From PALSA-612 sp963742925 (lineage in GTDB: Bacteria; Actinomycetota; Thermoleophilia; Gaiellales; Gaiellaceae), in contig CAVUNV010000008.1 in the NCBI GenBank assembly GCA_963742925.1, positions 124,001-188,000 of the forward strand: 64,000 nt of DNA, read 5' to 3'. Position numbers and translations under genes: made by a program. Below the pieces are notes generated by a model. That model had not been told where the DNA came from. It made no database searches and saw only the letters and a program-made list of their open reading frames with translations. The number at the start of each line of letters is the position of its first letter. Positions within the stretch are counted from its first letter, which is position 1. This document shows, piece after piece, positions 44,439 to 53,315 of the stretch.

Positions 44439-45871
44439 CGCCTCCAAGCATAGGTTCCTGCAAGGCCGGCACCGAGACCGATCGCGGCCGCCGCCCAACC
44501 CGATCGGATCTGAGCGAAGGGCAGCCCGCCGATCAGCCGCGCGCAGAGGGCCAGGTAGGCGGCACACCAGCCCGCGAGCCACGTCAGGACGGCGGCGGCG
44601 GACGGCGCGAGCGGATGAACCGCTGCCGCCACGAGCGCAAGCCCGAGCAGCGGACCAACAGCCGGCGCGGCGAGCGCGTTCGCCGGCACGGCGAGCAACG
44701 GCACGGCATGAAACTGCAGCCAGAGGATCGGTGCGGTTGCCAGGCCGCACGCGGTCGACACCGCGAGGAACGCTCCGACCTTTCGCGGGACCGGGTAGCC
44801 CTCCAGAGTGCGTCCGATCCGAGGCGCAAGCGTGAAGATCGCGATCACGGCGGCAAAGGAGAGCTGGAAGCCCGCGTCGAGAAGCGTGTAGGGATTCCAG
44901 GCCAGGAGGACGAGCGCGCCGACGAGCAGGAACCACCAGCGGTCGCGCTCGCGGGCGAGCAACCAGGCGATCGACCCGAGCGCGCCGGCGATTCCCGCAC
45001 GCACCACCGACGGTTGCGCCCCGACGGCGAGTACGTACGCACCGATCGAAGCCAGCGCTCCGAGCTCGCCGACGAGACGCGGGACACCCGCGAGCCACGC
45101 GACGAAGAGGGCTCCGCCGGCGACGAGGGCGACGTTCTGGCCTGAGACCGCGAGCAGGTGGTAGAGGCCCGACGCGCGGAAGCGGTCGCGGAGGCTCTGC
45201 GACAGGCCCTCGTCGGCACCGAGCACCACTCCGAGCAATACGGCGCGGTGCTCTCCGTCGGCTCCGTGGGAGAGGCCGCGCGTGACGAACGCGCGCAGAC
45301 CGTCCGCCACGCCGCCGAGCCCGCCGCGGCGGCCGATCGCGCGCCAGCGGTCACCGCGCAGCACAACGTGGACTCCGTGCCGCCGAAGCCAGGTTCGTTC
45401 GTCGAACCCGTGCTCCGGGCCGTGCGGAGGCGCAAGCACGCCCAGAACGTCCAGCACGTCTCCCTGCGCGGGAGCCCGGCCGGCCGGAAGCTCGAGCAAG
45501 ACGGGCTCCGACACCTCCAGATCGCCGAACCGCTGCGCCTGAGCCTGAACGCGGACGGCGAATCGTGAGCGCCGCGGCGGTGCGGTGACGACGACTCGCG
45601 CCCGCTCGGCCGTTCCGAGCAGTGCCGTGAGCGGGCTCCGGTCGATCGCGTCGAGCCGGGCGCTTCCCCACCACCAGCCCGCGAGGACGAGAGCGAGCAC
45701 CACGAGTGCCAGGCGCTGACCAGGGAGCACCGCGGCGAGCATCGACGAGCCGACGGCGAGCCCGGCCGGGCCTGCTCCGTGCGAGCGGCCGAGATTCGCG
45801 ACAGCGATCCCGGCGCAGAGAGCCCCGACAAGCACCTGGGACGTCGGCAGATCGCGGATCGCTCGCCTCAC
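44426..45871 (-). CDS. comEC: ComEC/Rec2-type DNA uptake membrane protein, short form
   Basis: 481-aa membrane protein. N-terminal OB-like domain (R-A-R-V-V-V-T-A-P-P ... F-D-E-R-T-W-L-R-R-H-G-V), then the competence domain with G-L-Y-H-L-L-A-V-S-G-Q-N-V-A-L, Q-P-S-V-V-R-A-G and W-N-P-Y-T-L-L-D-A-G-F-Q-L-S-F. It ends after the membrane domain without the metallo-beta-lactamase-like C-terminal domain found in full-length ComEC (about 700-800 aa), which is not encoded nearby. GTG start overlaps comEA. It would form the inner-membrane DNA channel if functional. Confidence 0.88.
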   Translation of the reverse strand: MRRAIRDLPTSQVLVGALCAGIAVANLGRSHGAGPAGLAVGSSMLAAVLPGQRLALVVLALVLAGWWWGSARLDAIDRSPLTALLGTAERARVVVTAPPRRSRFAVRVQAQAQRFGDLEVSEPVLLELPAGRAPAQGDVLDVLGVLAPPHGPEHGFDERTWLRRHGVHVVLRGDRWRAIGRRGGLGGVADGLRAFVTRGLSHGADGEHRAVLLGVVLGADEGLSQSLRDRFRASGLYHLLAVSGQNVALVAGGALFVAWLAGVPRLVGELGALASIGAYVLAVGAQPSVVRAGIAGALGSIAWLLARERDRWWFLLVGALVLLAWNPYTLLDAGFQLSFAAVIAIFTLAPRIGRTLEGYPVPRKVGAFLAVSTACGLATAPILWLQFHAVPLLAVPANALAAPAVGPLLGLALVAAAVHPLAPSAAAVLTWLAGWCAAYLALCARLIGGLPFAQIRSGWAAAAIGLGAGLAGTYAWRRCRS

Positions 45872-46465
45872 GGTACGACGAGGTCGCGGAGCTGGTCGAG
45901 CCGCGCCGGCCCGATGCCCGGAACGGCGTCGAGCTCATCCACGGAGTGAAACGCACCGTGCTTGGTCCGGAAGTCGAGGATCTTCTGCGCCGTCACAGGG
46001 CCGACGCCGGGCAGCGCGTCGAGCTGCTCGGCCGTCGCCGTGCTGAGGCTGACCGGGCCCGAGGACGGCGCCCCGACAGGATCCCGCCGATGCGGCGGCC
46101 GCTCCACCGCTCGCTGCCCGGAGCGGAACGACCACCTGTTCGCCGTCAGCAAGGGGCGCCGCGAGGTTGACGCCGTCGAGCGCGGCCTTGCCTGTAGCCC
46201 CGCCCGCACGGGCCAGGGCATCGGCGATGCGGGAGCCGTGCGGCAGCCGGTACAGGCCGGGGCGGCGCACGGCGCCCGCGACGTCGATCACGAGCCGGGG
46301 CGGCGGCGCAGGCGGCACCGTCGCCGGAAGCGGGAAGGCTCGCACAGGGTGCGCAGAGCCGCTGCCGACGAGCAGCTTGCCCGCCACGACGAGGACCAGG
46401 GCCAGCGCTCCCGCGACCACGAGCGCCTGGCGTCGAGAGAGCGACAGCGCTGGCATGTCGTCCAT
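45868..46465 (-). CDS. comEA: ComEA-type DNA-binding protein (one frameshift)
   Basis: About 198 aa once one extra base is removed. N-terminal membrane anchor (A-L-V-V-A-G-A-L-A-L-V-L-V-V-A-G), a SLBB domain (V-I-D-V-A-G-A-V-R-R-P-G-L-Y-R-L), then the helix-hairpin-helix pair L-S-T-A-T-A-E-Q-L-D-A-L-P-G-V-G and D-A-V-P-G-I-G-P-A-R. The first and second parts are in different frames; the shift lies in the low-complexity linker between about 46030 and 46115. It captures DNA outside the membrane for ComEC, whose start overlaps this stop. Confidence 0.85.
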
Positions 46466-46516
46466 TGTGACAACGAACTGTCACGGGGTGTGACGATTTC
46501 GTGCCATCATTCAGAC

Positions 46517-46892
46517 ATGTCGTCCCCGGGACGGCTCGGCCCGATCGTCGTCGCAGCGCTCCTGCTGCTGCCGGCTGCCTCCGCAGGGCACGCCCGGAAG
46601 CGGGCTCTACGGCGTCGTCAGGAAGGGGCCGATCACCCCGGTGTGCCGGGTCGGCGTGCCATGCGACGCACCCGCGGAGGTGACCGTCGTCTTCTCACGT
46701 GCCGGCAGCGAGGTCGCCCGGGTGCACTCGTCGAAGACGGGCCGCTACCGGATCGCGCTCGCGCCCGGCTTCTACGACGTTCGCTCGACCGTGCGGATCG
46801 GCATTCTCAAGCTGCCGAAGCCCCATGCCGTCCACGTCCGTTCCGGACACTGGGACCGAATCGACCTCTTCTTCGATACGGGCATCCGCTAG
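46517..46892 (+). CDS. Small secreted protein (one frameshift)
   Basis: About 124 aa after removing one C from CCC 46593-46595. N-terminal signal peptide (I-V-V-A-A-L-L-L-L-P-A-A-S-A-G), then a beta-sandwich-like domain: V-C-R-V-G-V-P-C-D-A-P-A-E-V-T-V-V-F, T-G-R-Y-R-I-A-L-A-P-G-F-Y-D-V-R, similar to carboxypeptidase-regulatory-like folds. A disulfide between the two Cys is plausible. Divergent from comEA; convergent with leuS. Function unknown. Confidence 0.65.
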
Positions 46893-49354
46893 ACGCTCTG
46901 CGTAGCCGACAACCAGGTTCACGAGCTTGCGCGGGACGACGATCGCCTTACGCACCGTCTTCCCGTTCATGTGCGCCTGGACGCGCGGCGAGGCCTTCGC
47001 GCGCTCGATCAGCTCGTCCTCGGGCGTATCGGCGGGCACGTCGAAGCGGTCGCGAACCTTGCCGTTCACCTGGACGACCAGCTCGAACGTGTCGTGGACG
47101 AGCATGGCCGGGTCGTACACCGGCCAGGGCTGCTCCCAGAGACGCTCGTGGCCGAGCGTGCGCCCACAGCTCCTCGGCGACGTGCGGCGCGTACGGCTGG
47201 ATCAGGCCGACGGCGGTCTCGGCGGCGAAGCGCGCAGCAGGATCGTCAGGCCGTGGCGCCAGCTCGTTCAGAAGCTCCATGACGGCGGCGATCGCCGTGT
47301 TGAACGACTCGCGCCGACCGATGTCGTCCGTCACCCTGGCGATCGTCTCGTGCGCCTTGCGCGCGAGCGGCCCGTCGGCCGGTGCGTCGGGCGGCGCGTC
47401 GGCCGGCGCACGCTCGGCCACCTCGCCGACGGCGCGCCATAGGCGGCGGACGAAGCGGGTCATCCCCTCGATGCCGCTCTCCGTCCATTCCATGTCCTGG
47501 TCGGCGGGCCCGATGAACAGGATGTAGAGGCGGAGGCGTCGGCACCGTACGTGTCGACAGCTCGTCGGGCCGAGGACGTTCCCTTTCGATTTCGACATCT
47601 TCGAGCCGCCGAGCTGGATCCAACCTTGGCGAAGAACATCCGGAACGGCTCGCGGAAGCCGACCAGACCGAGCTCGTTGAGCGCCTTCATGAAGAAGCGG
47701 GCGTAGAGCAGGTGCATCGGTGGCGTGGTCGACCCCGCCCGTGTACTGGTCGACCGGGCACCAGTAGTCGACGATCTCCCGGTCGAATGCCGCCTGGTCG
47801 TTCCGCGGGTCGACAGTAGCGCAGGAAGTACCAGGACGAGTCGACGAAGGTGTCCATCGTGTCCGCCTCGCGCCGGCCCTCGCCGCCGCAGCCCGGGCAG
47901 GGGACGCGTCATCCAGTCCTCGGCCTGGACGCGAGCGGCGCCTCGCCGTGCGGCCGGTAGTCGTCGACCTCCGGCAGCAGCACGGGCAGCTCGGTCTCCG
48001 GCACGGGCAGGATCCCGCAGGCGTCGCAGTAGACGATCGGGATCGGGCAGCCCCAGTAGCGCTGTCGCGAGAAGCCCCAGTCGCGCAGGCGGTAGCTGAC
48101 GGCCGGCTTGCCCTTCCCCTCGGCCTCGAGCGACTTGACGATCGTGCGCGCTCCCTCGGGAGCGCTCAGGCCGGAGAAGCGATCCGAGTTGACGAGCCGC
48201 TCGCCCTCGGTGTGTGCCGAGAACACGCCCTCCTCCGACGGCTCGCCGTCGACGGAGGCGACCACCGTGCGGACGGTCAGGCCGAACTTCCGGGCGAACT
48301 CGTAGTCGCGCTCGTCGTGGGCCGGAACGGCCATGACCGCGCCGGTGCCGTACTCCATCAGCACGTAGTCGGCGACCCAGATCGGCAGGCGCTCGCCGTT
48401 GACGGGATTCGTCGCGTGGAAGCCCGTGTCGACGCCGGTCTTCTCGACCGCCGCCGCCCGCTCCTCGCCTCGCTTCGCCGCGGTGATCTTCGCGTAGGCG
48501 CGGATCTCGTCCCCCGCGGAGAGCGCTCTGCGAGCTGCTCGACCAGCGGGTGCTCGGGCGCGATGACGAAGAAGGTGGCGCCGAAGAGCGTGTCGGCGCG
48601 GGTCGTGAAGACGGGGACGTCGGTGTCCAGCTCGTCGATGCGGAACACGATCTCGGCGCCGTGCGAGCGGCCGATCCAGTGCCGCTGCATCGCCAGGATC
48701 CGTTCCGGCCAGTCGATCTCGCGGCCATCGAATCGAGCAGCTCGTCGGCGTAGGCCGTCGTCCGGAAGAACCACTGCTCCATCATTCGCGCCTCGACCTC
48801 GGCGCCGCAGTACTCGCAATGTCCCTCCCGACCTGCTCGTTCGCCAGCACGACCTGGTCCTTCGGGCACCACTTGACCGGTGCCGCTTACGGTAGGCGAG
48901 GCCCGCCTCGTACAGCTTCAGGAACAGCCACTGCGTCCAGCGGTAGTACTCGGGCTCGTGGGTGGAGAACTCGCGGCTCCAGTCCATCGCGTAGCCGAGG
49001 CGCTTGAACTCCCAGCGGATGTGCGCGATGTTCTTCTCGACGATCTCGCGCGGACGGCCACCCTCGCGGATGGCGGCGTTCTCCGCCGGCAGGCCGAACG
49101 AGTCGTAGCCCATCGGACGCAGCACGTGCATGCCGTTCCGGCGGCGGAAGTGTGTCAGGACGTCGCCGATCGTGTAGACCAGGATGTGCCCCATGTGGAG
49201 CGTGCCCGACGGGTAGGGCAGCATCTCGAGCACGTAGCTCTTGGCCGGCGTGACCCGCTGCGCCCGGCTCCGGGTTCGGGATCTCGAAGGCCCGCTCGTC
49301 GGCCCAGACCTTCTGCCACTTCGCTTCGATCGCGATCGGGTCGTACTGCTCCAT
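46889..49354 (-). pseudogene. leuS: Leucyl-tRNA synthetase, interrupted by about a dozen indels
   Basis: Fragments in all three frames together cover a full class I LeuRS: N-terminus M-E-Q-Y-D-P-I-A-I-E-A-K-W-Q, HIGH-type P-S-G-T-L-H-M-G-H, Zn-like C-E-Y-C, editing-domain pieces (T-T-R-A-D-T-L-F-G-A-T; H-D-E-R-D-Y-E-F-A), W-G-F-S-R-Q-R-Y-W-G, KMSKS motif S-K-M-S-K-S-K-G-N, anticodon-binding domain and C-terminal V-Q-V-N-G-K-V-R-D-R-F. Some breaks are insertions (an extra T near 47820, an extra C near 47725), others deletions. Neighbours are nearly clean. LeuRS is essential, so a badly resolved consensus is likelier than decay. The end is placed at the CTAG shared with the convergent gene; the present frame runs on to 46695. 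Confidence 0.85.
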
Positions 49355-49380
49355 CACGCCGTCCTAGCGTCTCGGGAGAC

Positions 49381-49404
49381 AAAAAAGCCTCTCGATCGAG
49401 AGGC
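49381..49404 (-). terminator. Rho-independent terminator in the leuS leader
   Basis: On the minus strand the palindrome GCCTCTCGATCGAGAGGC is followed by TTTTTT, 27 nt upstream of the leuS start. A terminator between promoter and gene suggests attenuation. A second structured stem lies just before it at 49409-49441. Confidence 0.8.
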
Positions 49405-49408
49405 CGTG

Positions 49409-49441
49409 GGAAGTTGCCGCGGGCCGGCCGCGTTGGCTTCC
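49409..49441 (-). promoter_or_regulatory. Leader stem-loop upstream of leuS terminator
   Basis: Two-part stem: GGAAG/CTTCC outside and CGCGG/CCGCG inside, separated by an internal loop (CCAA opposite GCAA), with a 5-nt apical loop. Together with the terminator it forms a compact leader. It has some likeness to a T-box antiterminator arm but lacks a proper T-box sequence, and it does not compete with the terminator. Confidence 0.4.
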
Positions 49442-49502
49442 TTCGCTATGCAAGAAGGCGCTGCACAGTTGTCCAAGTGTAGCGAGTGGTACGGTCGAAG
49501 TC

Positions 49503-50771
49503 ATGGGCGTTCACGAGCTCCTTCCTGATTCGGCGGCCGTCGAGGGCGGTGAGCTCGTGGTCGGCGGCATCGGGGCGTCGCGGCTCGCGGACGAGTTCGG
49601 CACTCCGCTCGTCGTCTACTGCGAGCAGACGCTGCGCGCCCGAGCCCGCGCCTACCGGGAGGCGGCCCCGGCGGCCGTCACGCTCTACGGGTCGAAGGCG
49701 TTCCCGAACCTGGCGCTGCTCCGCCTCTTCGCCGAGGAGGGCGTCGGCGCAGACGTGTCCACGCTGGGCGAGCTCGAGCTTGCGCTTCGCGCCGGCGTGC
49801 CGCCGGAGCGGATCGTCGTGCACGGCAACAACAAGTCGGACGAGGAGCTGCGACGCGCTGCCGAGTCGAACGTCTGGCTGGTCGTGCTCGACGCGGCGGA
49901 CGAGGTCGAACGCGCCGCCGCGGCGGGCGTTCGGAGCGTGCTCGTCCGCGTCACGCCGGGCATCGATCCGGACACGCACGACGCGATCAAGACCGGCCAC
50001 CGCGGCTCGAAGTTCGGGCTGCCGCCGGAGCAGGCCCTGCAGGCCGTCGCGCACGCCCGCGAGCTCGGACTCGACGTCCAGGGCCTGCACGTCCATCTCG
50101 GCTCGCAGCTTCTCGACGTCTCGCCCGCGCGCTTCTCGGTCGACTGGCTGGCGGGCTTCGCGGCCGAGTGCCGCTCGGATCTCGGCTGGACGCCGGCGGT
50201 TGTCGACGTCGGCGGGGGCCTCGGCATCCGCTATACGGATACCGACGCGGCGCCGTCGATCCGCGACTTCGCCCGGACGATCGTCGACCGGGTCGAGCGC
50301 GCCTGGGCGCTGCATGCTCTGCCGGCGCCTCGCGTGATCTTCGAGCCGGGCCGCTCGCTGGTCGGCGAGGCAGGTGTGACGCTCTACCGGGTCGGTGTCG
50401 TGAAGCCCGCCAGCGACACGACCACGTACGTCGCGGTCGACGGGGGCATGTCCGACAATCCCCGGCCGCAGCTCTACGAGGCGCGATTCTCGTGCCTGCT
50501 CGCGAATCGGGCGGACGACGTCGCGACCGGCGTCTACACCGTCTGCGGCAAGCACTGCGAGTCGGGAGACGTGCTCGTGGAGCGCGCTCGGCTGCCCGAG
50601 CCGGCGCGCGGTGACCTGCTCGCCGTGCCCGCGACCGGCGCGTACACCCTCGCCATGGCCTCGAACTACAACGCGGTGCCCCGCCCGGCGGCGGTGCTGG
50701 TCGGCGGCGGCGCGTCGCGGCTGATCCGTCGGCGCGAGACGCTCGACGACCTCCTCGCGCTCGAGACGTGA
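49503..50771 (+). CDS. lysA: Diaminopimelate decarboxylase
   Basis: 422-aa PLP enzyme for the last step of lysine synthesis (meso-diaminopimelate to lysine). PLP lysine Lys65 in L-Y-G-S-K-A-F; V-D-V-G-G-G-L-G-I; P-G-R-S-L-V-G phosphate-binding segment; G-K-H-C-E-S-G-D and the G-A-Y-T-L-A-M-A-S-N-Y-N C-terminal active-site loop. ATG start with TTGTCC and TACGGT boxes close upstream, suggesting a very short or leaderless mRNA. Its TGA overlaps the GTG of the next gene, so the two are coupled. Confidence 0.95.
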   Translation: MGVHELLPDSAAVEGGELVVGGIGASRLADEFGTPLVVYCEQTLRARARAYREAAPAAVTLYGSKAFPNLALLRLFAEEGVGADVSTLGELELALRAGVPPERIVVHGNNKSDEELRRAAESNVWLVVLDAADEVERAAAAGVRSVLVRVTPGIDPDTHDAIKTGHRGSKFGLPPEQALQAVAHARELGLDVQGLHVHLGSQLLDVSPARFSVDWLAGFAAECRSDLGWTPAVVDVGGGLGIRYTDTDAAPSIRDFARTIVDRVERAWALHALPAPRVIFEPGRSLVGEAGVTLYRVGVVKPASDTTTYVAVDGGMSDNPRPQLYEARFSCLLANRADDVATGVYTVCGKHCESGDVLVERARLPEPARGDLLAVPATGAYTLAMASNYNAVPRPAAVLVGGGASRLIRRRETLDDLLALET

Positions 50772-51406
50772 CCGAGGACACTCCGCAGCACACCGTCCTC
50801 GTCTGGTCCGACTACATCTGACCGTTCTGCCGGCTCGGCCAGCCGACGGCCGACTGGATCGCGCGCCGGTTCGGCGCCGAGGTGACGTGGCTCCCGTTCG
50901 ACCTCCACCCGGAGTATCCGCCCGAGGGGATTCCACGCGAGCAGCTGCACGCGCGCTACGGCGAGAGCTTCCACGACCGGCTGCGCGAGCGGTTCAGCGA
51001 GGAGGGACTCGCGTACAACCCGCCGCCCGAGGTCGTCCCGAACACCATGCGCGCGTTGTGCGTCACCGAGCTGGCCCGCGAGCGGGGACTCCACGCTGCG
51101 GTTCACGACCGGCTGATGGACGCCTACTGGGCCGAGGGGCGGAACATCGGTGACGACGCCACGCTGCGGATCTTGGCGGTCGAGGCGGGGTTGGACGCGG
51201 GCGAGGTCGACGAGGTCCTGGCCGGCGATGCGTATCGCGATCGTGTGCTCGGCCTGACCGCCCAGGCCGTGTCGATCGGGATCACCGGCGTTCCGGGCTT
51301 CCTGCTCGACCGGCGGCTACTCGTCCTCGGCGCCCAGCCACGGGATGTGTTCGAGCGGGCCTTCGCCCAGCTCGAGGTCACGAGCGAAGCGCCGCCGGAT
51401 CCGTGA
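50768..51406 (+). CDS. DsbA/FrnE-family oxidoreductase with in-frame TGA at the catalytic Cys (candidate selenoprotein)
   Basis: Translating through one in-frame TGA at 50819-50821 gives a 212-aa thioredoxin-fold protein of the DsbA/FrnE type. It begins V-T-E-D-T-P-Q-H-T-V-L-V-W-S-D-Y-I, then TGA, then P-F-C-R-L-G-Q. Family members have S-D-x-x-C-P-x-C here, so TGA replaces the N-terminal nucleophilic Cys, position 18. The helical insert and the cis-Pro loop G-I-T-G-V-P-G-F-L-L-D are normal. GTG start overlaps the lysA stop. A SECIS-like stem-loop follows the TGA (50830-50857). Selenocysteine is therefore plausible; the alternatives are a TGC-to-TGA base error or a real nonsense mutation. SelA/SelB/SelC genes are not in the window. 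Confidence 0.75.
50830..50857 (+). promoter_or_regulatory. Bacterial-SECIS-like stem-loop
   Basis: Starting 8 nt after the TGA: CCGG pairs with CTGG (one G-U), a single C is bulged, then TCGGCC pairs with GGCCGA around the 7-nt loop AGCCGAC. The loop begins 20 nt after the TGA and has G at its second position, matching general bacterial SECIS rules. High GC makes chance stems common, so this is supportive rather than decisive. Confidence 0.45.
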
Positions 51407-53267
51407 CCGGCGCTCGGCAGGCGAAGCGCTCGCAGACGTAGACCGTCGGCTTGCCGTCGACGCGGGTCTTGCCGTCGAGAAGCGGCACGCCGTCGGCGGG
51501 GCCGAAGGCGACGACCGCGTTCGGATCGAAGCCTGCGAGGGCGGCTCGCGCCACCTCGTCGTCCGGCCGGCCGACGATCGCGATCTCGCGCGGCGGCGAG
51601 AAGTGGAGGTCGAGCGCACACAGCGCCCAGGCGAAGAACGACGGGTTCCGGGCGAGTGCCGTTCGCAGCAGCCGGAAGACCGACACCGCCTGGTGCTCGA
51701 GCGCGTCCTCGCCGTAGATCCGGGCCAGGCGCAGCAGAACGTACGCGAGCATCGAGTTGCCGGAGGGGATCGGGCTGTCGTCGAGGTCCTTCGTCCGCGC
51801 GATCAGCCGCTCGCCGTCGGCGGGTGTCATGAAGAACCCCCCGCGCTCCTCGTCGGCATGGAGCTCGACCGCGAGCAGTGCGAGCCGCCGCGACTCCCCG
51901 AGATAGCGCGCGTCCCCGGTGGCGACGTGCAGCTCGTAGAGCCCGTGTGCGACGTTCGCGTAGTCGTCCAGGTAGCCGGTGCCGCTCGCGCGGCCGGCGC
52001 GGAAGCTCCGGCTGAGCCGTCCACCGGACGAGAGCGGGCCGAGCAGGAAGTCGGCGAGCCGGCGGGCGGCGTCGAGCCAGTCGGGCCGGTCGAGGCGCCG
52101 TGCGGCCTCGGCCAGTGCGGCCAGCGCGAGGCCGTTCCAGGAGGCGATCGCCTTGTCGTCGCGACCGGGCTGGGGCCGGCCGGCGCGGATCGCGAGCAGG
52201 CGCGCGCGGGTCTCGGCGGGGACCTCGCCGCGGATGATCGAGCGTCCGTGCTCGAACGGCTCGAGCAGCGGCGCGACATCCGGGCCGGCCTCGTCCGGTG
52301 TCCACGTGTACGTGAGCCCCTCGACACCGTCGGTGTCGGCGTCCTGCGACGAGGCGAACGCTCCCTCCGGAAGCGCCAGCTCGCGCAGCATGTACTCGAC
52401 CGTCTCCTCGACGATCTCCCGGTAGCGCTCCGTGCCGGTCAGCAGCCAGCCGTGCAGGTAGGCCGGGACGAGCAGGGCGTTGTCGTAGAGCATCTTCTCG
52501 AAGTGCGGCACGAGCCACCGCTCGTCCACGGAGTAGCGGTGGAAGCCGCCGCCGACGAGGTCGTACATGCCTCCCGCGGCCATGGCATCGAGCGTGCGCG
52601 TCACCATCTCGAGCTCGCCGCGGCGCATCAGGAGCTCGAGCGTGGAGGCCGGCGGGAACTTGGGGGCCGAGCCGAAGCCTCCCCAGGTCGGGTCGAAGAC
52701 GCGCGCGAGGCTGCTCACAGCCTCGCCGAGGATCGACTCGGTCAGCGGATCGTTCGACGGTCGCGCCTCTGCACCGCGCCGGATCGCCTCGACGAGCTGG
52801 CCGGCCGAGGCGGCGACGTCACCGCGACGCTCGCGGTACGCCTCGCCCACCGCCTCGAGGATCTGCCTGAAGCTCGGCAGGCCGTGCCGCGGCTCGGGCG
52901 GGAAGTACGTCCCTCCGTAGAACGGCTCGCCCTCCGGTGTGAGGAAGACCGTCATCGGCCAGCCGCCCTGGCCGGTCAATGCCACGACCGCGTCCATGTA
53001 CAGCGCGTCCAGGTCGGGCCGCTCCTCGCGGTCGACCTTCACGTTCACGTAGAGCTCGTTCATGAGCGCCGCCGTCCGCTCGTCCTCGAACGACTCGTGC
53101 GCCATGACGTGGCACCAGTGGCAGGCCGCGTAGCCGACCGAGAGCAGGATCGGCCTGTCGTCCGCTTGCGCTCGCGAGAGCGCCTCCTCGCCCCACGGGT
53201 ACCAGTCGACCGGGTTGCCCGCGTGCTGGAGGAGGTACGGGCTCGTCTCCTGCGCGAGGCGGTTCAC
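51378..53267 (-). CDS. DUF255 thioredoxin-domain protein (YyaL/SPATA20-like)
   Basis: 629-aa protein: N-terminal thioredoxin-like DUF255 domain beginning N-R-L-A-Q-E-T-S-P-Y-L-L-Q-H-A, with redox motif A-A-C-H-W-C-H-V-M (Cys49/Cys52) and G-G-W-P-M-T-V-F-L-T-P. It is followed by an (alpha/alpha)6 glycosidase-like barrel (G-G-M-Y-D-L-V-G-G-G-F-H-R-Y-S-V-D; P-H-F-E-K-M-L-Y-D-N-A). Cellular role unknown. The GTG before N-R-L-A is preferred; an upstream ATG (first base 53309) is possible. It overlaps the end of the candidate selenoprotein gene by 29 nt, tail to tail. Confidence 0.88.
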   Translation of the reverse strand: MNRLAQETSPYLLQHAGNPVDWYPWGEEALSRAQADDRPILLSVGYAACHWCHVMAHESFEDERTAALMNELYVNVKVDREERPDLDALYMDAVVALTGQGGWPMTVFLTPEGEPFYGGTYFPPEPRHGLPSFRQILEAVGEAYRERRGDVAASAGQLVEAIRRGAEARPSNDPLTESILGEAVSSLARVFDPTWGGFGSAPKFPPASTLELLMRRGELEMVTRTLDAMAAGGMYDLVGGGFHRYSVDERWLVPHFEKMLYDNALLVPAYLHGWLLTGTERYREIVEETVEYMLRELALPEGAFASSQDADTDGVEGLTYTWTPDEAGPDVAPLLEPFEHGRSIIRGEVPAETRARLLAIRAGRPQPGRDDKAIASWNGLALAALAEAARRLDRPDWLDAARRLADFLLGPLSSGGRLSRSFRAGRASGTGYLDDYANVAHGLYELHVATGDARYLGESRRLALLAVELHADEERGGFFMTPADGERLIARTKDLDDSPIPSGNSMLAYVLLRLARIYGEDALEHQAVSVFRLLRTALARNPSFFAWALCALDLHFSPPREIAIVGRPDDEVARAALAGFDPNAVVAFGPADGVPLLDGKTRVDGKPTVYVCERFACRAPVTDPAALRS

Positions 53268-53315
53268 CGCCGTACCGTAGCCCGCGGGATCAGGCGCTCC
53301 GCATAGCATCGCGGC

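Noticed and set aside
49409..49441. T-box riboswitch upstream of leuS
   Set aside because: The conserved T-box sequence is not present, and the stem does not compete with the terminator; kept only as a leader stem-loop.
50882..51406. DsbA-like gene starting downstream of the TGA
   Set aside because: Such a start would remove the first beta strand and the whole redox motif. The coding signal, the family motif and the coupling to lysA all begin upstream at 50768.
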